From Pseudomonadota bacterium (lineage in GTDB: Bacteria > Pseudomonadota > Gammaproteobacteria > Burkholderiales > Burkholderiaceae_C): DNA of 16,169 bases. The translations under genes and the position numbers were made by a program. This document shows positions 6,915 to 12,385 of the stretch, one piece after another (the stretch's first letter is position 1; each line of letters starts with the position of its first letter). Under the pieces are notes generated by a model. It did no database searches. It was not told where the DNA came from and saw nothing but the letters and a program-made list of their open reading frames with translations. Location of the stretch: positions 1-16,169 of the forward strand of contig JAEWBU010000053.1 in the NCBI GenBank assembly GCA_023390985.1, read 5' to 3'.

Positions 6915-7925
6915 TCACCCCTGGCGCGTGAGCGGCAGGTTGAGCAGGAGGTTCTGGGGCTTGAGGCGCAGCCGGTTCGCCTCGTCCATGGCCATCGCCA
7001 GGTACACCGGATGGCCGGCCACCTGGGGCAGCATCAGGCTGGGTTCCTCGAACTCCAGCCGGAACAGGCACAGCATGCGCTTGCCCTGGGCCGGGTCGAT
7101 GTCCTCGCCCTGGTACAGCGTGTTGAGCACGGCGCTGGCCTGCGCATCGAGGCCGACGTGCCAGAGCCAGCGCTCCTCGTCGATCTCCCCCTCGGGATGC
7201 ACGCGCACGTCGACCGCCAGGAAATGCCGCACCCAGCGCTCGATCACCTGGCACAGCGCGGCCAGCGCAGGCTGCCCGTGGTTGAGGCTGACGACGAAGT
7301 CGTGCGCCTCGCTGCGGTCCCAGTACTGGCCGGCGTTGTCCTCGCTCAGCACGTCCAGTTCGGCGGTGCGCGGCATGGCGCCCGCCTGGCGCAACAGGTC
7401 GGCGATGCCGCCGAAGCTGGCCTGGGCCTGGCGCTCCACGGTCTGCTCGTCGGCCGCCATGACCTGGCCGTCTTCCTGGATCGCGATGCGCTGCGAGCGG
7501 AACAGCATCTCGGCGGCGCGCGCCTGCATCGCCGTGGCGTCCCCGCCCAGCACCTGCCGCAGCAAGACCTGGGTGAGGTGGTGCACCAGCACGGGCGGCA
7601 CGTCTACGTCGGAGCGGAACAGCTGCAGGTAGCTGCCTTCGAGCGTGGGCCGCGCGAGCAGGCGGCTGCGAAAACGCAGCCAGACCTCGTAGTTGGCACG
7701 CGCGTCCTCGTCGGCCAGCTGTTTCAGACGCGCCGCGTCGATCTCCCGGCGCGGCTGCTCGAGCAGGGACTCGTGCAGCGCGCGTTCGCTCGTGCAGGAC
7801 TCGGGCACCGGCGCGAGTTCGGGCCGCAGCAGAAGGTTGCGCAGGAAATCGTCGGTGACGACCAGCTGGCCGTCGTCGGAGCGCTGCAGCAGTCGCCAGC
7901 CGCAGCCGGGCCAGAAATCGGGCAT
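6915..7925 (-). CDS. Conserved protein of the DUF6352 type, function unknown
   Basis: A 336-residue predicted cytoplasmic protein, with no signal peptide or membrane segment. It resembles the betaproteobacterial family I recall as DUF6352; the label is from memory. It begins MPDFWPGCGWRLL. Landmarks are LLLRPELAPVPESC (31-44), ENYEVW-like ANYEVWLRFRSRLL (77-90), YWDRSEAHDFVVSL (201-214), ERWLWHVGLDAQASAVLNTLY (split about 251-271) and a tail LKPQNLLLNLPLTRQG. It is rich in Leu, Arg and acidic residues, and no catalytic motif is evident. The ATG at 7925 was preferred over 7970 because it starts the family N-terminus and avoids overlap: it begins eight bases after the proA stop. Tight spacing implies coexpression with proA; gshA follows after 83 bases. 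No function can be assigned. Confidence 0.82.
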   Translation of the reverse strand: MPDFWPGCGWRLLQRSDDGQLVVTDDFLRNLLLRPELAPVPESCTSERALHESLLEQPRREIDAARLKQLADEDARANYEVWLRFRSRLLARPTLEGSYLQLFRSDVDVPPVLVHHLTQVLLRQVLGGDATAMQARAAEMLFRSQRIAIQEDGQVMAADEQTVERQAQASFGGIADLLRQAGAMPRTAELDVLSEDNAGQYWDRSEAHDFVVSLNHGQPALAALCQVIERWVRHFLAVDVRVHPEGEIDEERWLWHVGLDAQASAVLNTLYQGEDIDPAQGKRMLCLFRLEFEEPSLMLPQVAGHPVYLAMAMDEANRLRLKPQNLLLNLPLTRQG

Positions 7926-7933
7926 GTCGGCGA

Positions 7934-9214
7934 TCAGGTCCGGACCTCGCCCTGTCCCAGCACCACCCACTTGAGGGAGGTGAGGCCTTCGAGGCCGACC
8001 GGCCCGCGGGCGTGGAACTTGTCGGTGCTGATGCCGATCTCGGCGCCGAGGCCGTACTCGAAGCCATCAGCGAACCGCGTGCTGGCGTTGACCATCACGC
8101 TGGCCGAGTCGACCTCGCGCAGGAACCGCTGCGCATGCACGTGGTCGCGCGTGACGATGGCATCGGTGTGGTGGCTCGAATAGTGGTTGACGTGGGCGAT
8201 AGCCTCGTCGAGCCCGGCCACCACCTTGATGCTGATGATGGGCGCGAGGTATTCCTCGTACCAGTCCTGCTCGGTGGCGTCCTTCAGGTTGGCGCCGGGC
8301 ACCGACTTCAGGATGTCCCTGGCCTGCGCATCGCAGCGCATCTCCACGCCTTTCGCGGCGTAGACGGCGGCGATCTTCGGCAGGAACTGCGCCGCCACGC
8401 CCCGCGCGACCAGCAGGCCCTCGCTGGCGTTGCAGGGGCTGTACTTCTGGGTCTTGGCGTTGTCGGCGATGGTGACCGCCATGTCGACGTCGCAGGGATC
8501 GTCGACGTACACGTGGCAGTTGCCGTCCAGGTGCTTGATGACCGGCACCTTGGCCTCTCGGCTGATGCGCTCGATCAGGCCCTTGCCGCCGCGCGGGATG
8601 ATCACATCCACGAACTGCGGCATCGCGATCAGCTGGCCCACGGCTTCGCGGTCGGTGGTCTGCACCAGCTGCACCGCGTCCTCGGGCAGGCCGGCTTCGG
8701 CCAGCGCCTCGCGCACCATCCGCGCGAGGGCCTTGTTGGATTCGATCGCCTCGGAGCCGCCGCGCAGGATGCAGGCGTTGCCGCTCTTGATCGACAGGCT
8801 GGCCGCTTCGATCGTCACGTTGGGCCGGCTCTCGAACACCATGCCGAAGACGCCGAGCGGCACGCGCATCTGGCCCACGCGGATGCCGCTGGGCTGCTGG
8901 GTCATGCCGCGGATCTCGCCGATGATGTCCGGCATGGCCGCGAGCTGCTCGCAGCCCTGGGCCAGCGTTTCGACGATCTTCGGCGTGAGCTTGAGGCGGT
9001 CGACCATCGGCGCGGCCAGGCCCGCGGCCTGGGCCCGCTCGATGTCCTTCGCGTTCTCGATGGCCAGCGGCGCGATGGAGTTCCGCAGCCTGGCGGCCAG
9101 CGAACGCAGCGCCGCGTTCTTGGCGGCCGCGCTGGCGGACGACATCCGCGCGGAGGCCTGCCGGGCCTGCAGGCCCAGCGTCTGCATGTATTCGGCGACG
9201 TTCAGCGCATTCAC
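7934..9214 (-). CDS. proA: Glutamate-5-semialdehyde dehydrogenase (gamma-glutamyl phosphate reductase)
   Basis: NADPH-dependent reduction of gamma-glutamyl phosphate to glutamate 5-semialdehyde, second step of proline synthesis, cytoplasmic. The 426-residue protein has the aldehyde-dehydrogenase fold hallmarks of ProA: PLGVFGMVFESRPNVT (119-134), SGNACILRGGSEAIESN (144-160), IIPRGGKGLI (205-214), PVIKHLDGNCHVYVD (224-238) and the catalytic cysteine in SPCNASEGLLV (Cys261). The GTG at 9214 gives the usual N-terminus MNALNVAEYMQTLGLQAR; an ATG at 9262 would add sixteen atypical residues and run into the repeat element. AGGGA lies around ten bases upstream. proB is not in the window. The DUF6352-like gene follows after eight bases. 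Confidence 0.95.
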   Translation of the reverse strand: MNALNVAEYMQTLGLQARQASARMSSASAAAKNAALRSLAARLRNSIAPLAIENAKDIERAQAAGLAAPMVDRLKLTPKIVETLAQGCEQLAAMPDIIGEIRGMTQQPSGIRVGQMRVPLGVFGMVFESRPNVTIEAASLSIKSGNACILRGGSEAIESNKALARMVREALAEAGLPEDAVQLVQTTDREAVGQLIAMPQFVDVIIPRGGKGLIERISREAKVPVIKHLDGNCHVYVDDPCDVDMAVTIADNAKTQKYSPCNASEGLLVARGVAAQFLPKIAAVYAAKGVEMRCDAQARDILKSVPGANLKDATEQDWYEEYLAPIISIKVVAGLDEAIAHVNHYSSHHTDAIVTRDHVHAQRFLREVDSASVMVNASTRFADGFEYGLGAEIGISTDKFHARGPVGLEGLTSLKWVVLGQGEVRT

Positions 9215-9255
9215 GCCAGGATTATCCCTTGGAGACCGATGGCCCGTCCGTCGAC

Positions 9256-9342
9256 CCGTCATTCCCGCGATGGCGGGAATCCAGTGCGCCCGATGAGCGC
9301 CAAAAGGGAAGCACTGGGTCCCCGCCTCCGCGGGGACGACGG
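9256..9342. repeat. REP/BIME-like double-hairpin repeat, copy 1 (downstream of holA)
   Basis: Two hairpins in head-to-head arrangement. The first is ATTCCCGC (9261-9268), loop GATG, GCGGGAAT (9273-9280). The second is GTCCCCGC (9318-9325), loop CTCC, GCGGGGAC (9330-9337). They are joined by CCAGTGC (9281-9287) pairing with GCACTGG (9311-9317), and bounded by CGTC/GACG. The whole 87 bases is therefore one large imperfect palindrome. It starts four bases after the holA stop and fills most of the holA-proA gap. Sequences of this kind (GTCATTCCCGCG.AGGCGGGAATCC) are, from general knowledge, common dispersed repeats in many proteobacterial genomes. It may act as a transcript 3' stabiliser or a weak terminator. 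Confidence 0.85.
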
Positions 9343-9346
9343 ACTG

Positions 9347-10420
9347 TCAGCGGCGCGACGCGCCCGCGCCCGCCGGTGCGCACTCGCGGCACAGGTCGGC
9401 CGCGAGCCGGTGCAGCGCCTGCCAGCCGTCGGTGGGCCAGCCCGGCGCCTTCAGGCCCTTGACGATGCCGTCGACCACGTGGGCGGCATGCAGCAGGTTG
9501 TCCAGCGCGGTGGCCGACAGGCGCGGCAGCACGCGCTCGAACAGGCGCTCCTTCAAACCCCACACGCGCTGTTCGCGCAATGCGACCGGCAGCGGCCGGC
9601 CGGCGCCCATCGCGTCCTTGACGCGCTTGAGCGCGCGGATGTCCTCGGCCAGCGTGTAGTGCACCAGCACCTCGGCCTCGCCCTCGGCCTGCAGGCCGTC
9701 GAGCATGCGCTGCACCCGCGCCAGCTGGCCGGCCAGCACGGCTTCGGACAGCTTGAAGACGTCGTAGCGCGCCACGTTGAGCACGGCGCTTTCGACCTGC
9801 TCGAAGCCCAGCTCGCCCGCCGGGTACAGCAGCGCGAGCTTCTGGATCTCCTGGTGCGCCGCCAGCAGGTTGCCCTCGACGCGGTCGGCGAAGAACTGCA
9901 GCGTGCGCTGGCCTTCCTCGCCGGCCACCACGCGCTGGCCCTGCTGCGAAAGGCGCTGGGCGATCCACTGCGGCAGCGCGGAGCGCTCCACCGGGTCGAG
10001 CTGGATGGTGACGCCGTAGCTGTCCAGCGCGGAGAACCAGGCGCCGTTGCGCGTCATCTTGTCCAGCCGCGGCAGCAGCACGAGCGTGAGCGTGGAGTCG
10101 TTGTCCTGCGCGCTCTCGGCCAGTTGCTGAAGCGCGGGGCTGCCTTCCTTGCCGGGCTTGCCCGAGGGAATGCGGATCTCCACGATCTGCCGCTCGGCGA
10201 ACAGGCTGAGCGAGCCGCCGGCGGCCAGCACTTCGCTCCAGTCGAAGTGCGCGCCGGCGACGGTGTGGACGGTGCGTTCGGTGTAGCCCTGCGTGCGCGC
10301 CGCGGCGCGGATGGCGTCGGCGGCCTCCTGCACCAGCAACGGCTCGTCGCCGTGCAGGGTGTAGAGGGACTTCAGGCCCTTCTGCAGGTGAGCCTGGAGT
10401 TGGGCGGCGGCTAGCTGCAT
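9347..10420 (-). CDS. holA: DNA polymerase III subunit delta
   Basis: Clamp-loader subunit of 357 residues that opens the beta sliding clamp during replication. It shows the three-part delta layout: an N-terminal AAA+-like domain with MQLAAAQLQAHLQKGLKSLY, then the degenerate nucleotide-site region HGDEPLLVQEAADAIR (23-38) and FAERQIVEIRIPSGKPG. A middle part contains AQRLSQQGQRV and the ADRVEGNLLAAHQEIQKL segment typical of delta. The C-terminal collar contains DVFKLSEAVL and WGLKERLF. The ATG at 10420 matches the family start. It is separated from lptE by rocD, unlike the usual leuS-lptE-holA order, and REP-like palindromes flank it on both sides. The copy at 10449-10540 lies within its probable leader. 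Confidence 0.95.
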   Translation of the reverse strand: MQLAAAQLQAHLQKGLKSLYTLHGDEPLLVQEAADAIRAAARTQGYTERTVHTVAGAHFDWSEVLAAGGSLSLFAERQIVEIRIPSGKPGKEGSPALQQLAESAQDNDSTLTLVLLPRLDKMTRNGAWFSALDSYGVTIQLDPVERSALPQWIAQRLSQQGQRVVAGEEGQRTLQFFADRVEGNLLAAHQEIQKLALLYPAGELGFEQVESAVLNVARYDVFKLSEAVLAGQLARVQRMLDGLQAEGEAEVLVHYTLAEDIRALKRVKDAMGAGRPLPVALREQRVWGLKERLFERVLPRLSATALDNLLHAAHVVDGIVKGLKAPGWPTDGWQALHRLAADLCRECAPAGAGASRR

Positions 10421-10448
10421 GGGCGCCGATTGTAGGTGGCGCCCCGTT

Positions 10449-10540
10449 CCGTCATCCCCGCGAAGGCGGGGATCCAGGGCTTCCCCTCGGAGGCCGCGGA
10501 AGGCGGGAGCTCTGGATTCCCGCCTTCGCGGGAATGACGG
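10449..10540. repeat. REP/BIME-like double-hairpin repeat, copy 2 (between rocD and holA)
   Basis: Same design as the copy after holA. The first hairpin is ATCCCCGC (10454-10461), loop GAAG, GCGGGGAT (10466-10473). The second is ATTCCCGC (10516-10523), loop CTTC, GCGGGAAT (10528-10535). CCAGGGC (10474-10480) faces GCTCTGG (10509-10515) with one mismatch, and CCGTC/GACGG close the outside. It begins four bases after the rocD stop and ends 28 bases before the holA start. All four stems in the two copies are perfectly paired although their sequences differ. Likely roles are the same as for the other copy: a stabiliser or attenuator between rocD and holA. Confidence 0.87.
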
Positions 10541-10544
10541 ACTT

Positions 10545-11780
10545 TCAGGGCCGCACCTGCAGCACCACTTCGCGGAAGATCCCCGTGGCCTTGTCGATCA
10601 ACTCCGGCGTGATGGTCAGCGGCGGCGCGAAGCGGATCACCGTCTCGTGCGTTTCCTTGGACAGCACGCCGCGCTCGGCGAGGCGCTCCACCAGCCGCCG
10701 CGCGCTGCCGTGCGCCGGGTCGATGTCCACGCCCACCCACAGGCCACGTCCGCGCACGTCGCGGATCAGCGGTCCCGCGGCCGCCTTCACTTCCTGCAGC
10801 CGCTGCATCAGGTGCGGCCCCAGGCGGGCGGCGCGCTCGACGAGGCGCTCGTCCTCCAGCACCCGCAGGCCTTCCAGCGCCACCGCCGCGGCCAGCGCGT
10901 TGCCGCCGAAGGTGGAGCCGTGGCTGCCGGGGTCGAACACGCCCATGACCGAGTCGTCGGCCAGGAAGGCGCTGACCGGCAGCAGCCCGCCGCCCAGCGC
11001 CTTGCCGAGGATCAGCGCATCGGGCCGGATGCCCTCGTGCTCGAAGGCGAACCAGCGGCCGGTGCGGCCCAGGCCGGCCTGCACCTCGTCGTCGATCAGC
11101 AGCACGCGGTTCTTCGTGCACCACTCGCGCAGCCGCAGGAAGAAGCCTTCGGGCGGCAGCACGATGCCGGCCTCGCCCTGGATCGGCTCGATCAGCACGG
11201 CGCAGGTGTTGGGCGAGGCCGCCGCTTCCACGCTGGCCATGTCGCCGAAGTCGAAATGGCGGAAGCCCGGCGTGAACGGCCCGAAGCCGGCCCGGTATTC
11301 AGGCTCGCTGGAGAAACCGATGACGGTGTTGGTGCGTCCGTGGAAGTTGCCGCGCGCCACCAGGATCTCGGCCTGGCCGTCCGGGATGCCCTTGATGCGG
11401 TAGCCCCAGCGGCGCGCGCACTTGATGGCGGTCTCGACCGCCTCGGCGCCGGTGTTCATGGGCAGCGCGCGATCGAAGCCGGCGACGCTGCAGAGCTTGG
11501 CGAGGAAAGGCCCCAGCGTGTCGCCGTAGTAGGCGCGCGAGGTGACGGCCACCTTGCCGAGCTGGCGCTGCGCGGCGGCGACGATGCGCGGATGCAGGTG
11601 GCCGTGGCTCACGGCCGAGTACGCGCCCATCATGTCGATGTACTCGCGGCCCTCGACGTCCCAGACCAGGCAGTCGAGCGCCCGGTCGACGACGACGGGG
11701 ATCGGGTGGTAGTTGCGCGCGCCCCAGCGCGCCTCGAGGGCGACGAAGTCGCGGCTGCCGGGTCCGACCTGGCTGTCCAT
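10545..11780 (-). CDS. rocD: Ornithine-oxo-acid (ornithine delta-) aminotransferase
   Basis: PLP-dependent class III aminotransferase that converts ornithine plus 2-oxoglutarate to glutamate 5-semialdehyde plus glutamate; cytoplasmic, 411 residues. Features favouring RocD over acetylornithine aminotransferase are NYHPIPVV (23-30), MGAYSAVSHGH (51-61), LPMNTGAEAVETAIKCARRWGY (106-127), NFHGRT (145-150), FGPFTPGF and PIQGEAG. PLP residues are Asp231 in DEVQAGLGRTG, the Schiff-base Lys260 in LGKALGGG, and GSTFGGN (288-294). The ATG at 11780 has a good GGGGAGA (11787-11793) upstream. It lies 110 bases after lptE, so it may have its own promoter. Its product is also the product of ProA, encoded 1.3 kb further on. 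Its place between lptE and holA is unusual. Confidence 0.92.
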   Translation of the reverse strand: MDSQVGPGSRDFVALEARWGARNYHPIPVVVDRALDCLVWDVEGREYIDMMGAYSAVSHGHLHPRIVAAAQRQLGKVAVTSRAYYGDTLGPFLAKLCSVAGFDRALPMNTGAEAVETAIKCARRWGYRIKGIPDGQAEILVARGNFHGRTNTVIGFSSEPEYRAGFGPFTPGFRHFDFGDMASVEAAASPNTCAVLIEPIQGEAGIVLPPEGFFLRLREWCTKNRVLLIDDEVQAGLGRTGRWFAFEHEGIRPDALILGKALGGGLLPVSAFLADDSVMGVFDPGSHGSTFGGNALAAAVALEGLRVLEDERLVERAARLGPHLMQRLQEVKAAAGPLIRDVRGRGLWVGVDIDPAHGSARRLVERLAERGVLSKETHETVIRFAPPLTITPELIDKATGIFREVVLQVRP

Positions 11781-11794
11781 CGCGTCTCTCCCCG

Positions 11795-11809
11795 GGGGCG
11801 TGATGCCCC
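11795..11809. promoter_or_regulatory. Small hairpin just upstream of the rocD ribosome site
   Basis: GGGGC (11795-11799), loop GTGAT, GCCCC (11805-11809): a 5-bp GC stem located immediately before GGGGAGA, the rocD ribosome binding site. It could shield the leader or be incidental. No clear promoter pair was found in the 110-base lptE-rocD gap; TTGACT (11820-11815, minus strand) is a -35 candidate without a matching -10. Confidence 0.25.
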
Positions 11810-11890
11810 TGTTGAGTCAATCTAGCGCACGGATGGGCGCTCCAGCGTCGGAGAACGCCGCGAAGCGATGGCTCTACGGGACCAGGCGGA

Positions 11891-12385
11891 TCAGACGCTC
11901 TTGACGGCGGCCAGGCGCCGCATGAGCTGCTGCACCAGGTCGGTCTGCATGTCGCGGTAGAGCAGCGTTTCCTCCGCCTCCTTGGCGAGCACGGCGGATT
12001 CATTGAAGCTGATGTCGCGCTGCTGGACCAGCTCGGTCTCGGGGATCAGCTCGCGGCCCTGGGGCGTGCGCAGGCGGAAGCGCACGATGGACCGCAGCTG
12101 GAACTCGCGCACCTGGCCGCTGGCGTTCAGGCCCACGACGACCTTCTCGCGCAGCTCGGCCACCAGGTCCAGCACCACCTGGGCCTGGTCGACCGGGAGC
12201 TGGCGGCCCACCACCTGCACGTCGCCCGCCGAGGCGATGGTGCGGCGCAGCTCGTTGGCCATCGGCGTGCCGGCCGGAATGGCGATCGAGCGGAAGGCGA
12301 AATCGGGCGCCTTGCGCAGTTCGAAGCCGCAGCCGGCCAACGCCGCCGCCGCGCCACCGCCGATCAGGATCAGGCGGCGCCGCAT
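11891..12385 (-). CDS. lptE: LPS-assembly lipoprotein LptE
   Basis: Outer-membrane lipoprotein that plugs the LptD barrel and helps place lipopolysaccharide in the outer leaflet. The 164-residue protein has a lipoprotein signal: MRRRLILIGGGAAAAL followed by lipobox LAGC with acylated Cys19, then GFELRKAPDFAFRSI as in LptE (GCGFxLR). The remainder, with VQVVGRQLPVDQAQVVLDL, FQLRSIVRFRLRTPQG and a terminal LYRDMQTDLVQQLMRRLAAV, fits the family fold. The ATG at 12385 shares one base with the leuS stop (TGATG), indicating translational coupling. This start places the lipobox correctly; the open frame further upstream only overlaps leuS. Residue-level identity is low in this family, so context adds weight to the call. 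Confidence 0.93.
   Translation of the reverse strand: MRRRLILIGGGAAAALAGCGFELRKAPDFAFRSIAIPAGTPMANELRRTIASAGDVQVVGRQLPVDQAQVVLDLVAELREKVVVGLNASGQVREFQLRSIVRFRLRTPQGRELIPETELVQQRDISFNESAVLAKEAEETLLYRDMQTDLVQQLMRRLAAVKSV

Noticed and set aside
6832..8067. Upstream extension of the gshA frame (843 codons in total), suggesting a fusion protein
   Set aside because: The extension overlaps the DUF6352-like gene in another frame; GshA family similarity begins at the Met at 6831.
5458..10414. Long plus-strand open frames opposite gshA, the DUF6352-like gene, proA and holA
   Set aside because: Each lies wholly or mostly antisense to a recognised full-length gene and shows no protein family pattern.
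9256..10540. CRISPR array or insertion-sequence ends
   Set aside because: Only two copies, each a self-complementary double hairpin with no spacers and no transposase between them; holA lies in between and is a normal core gene.
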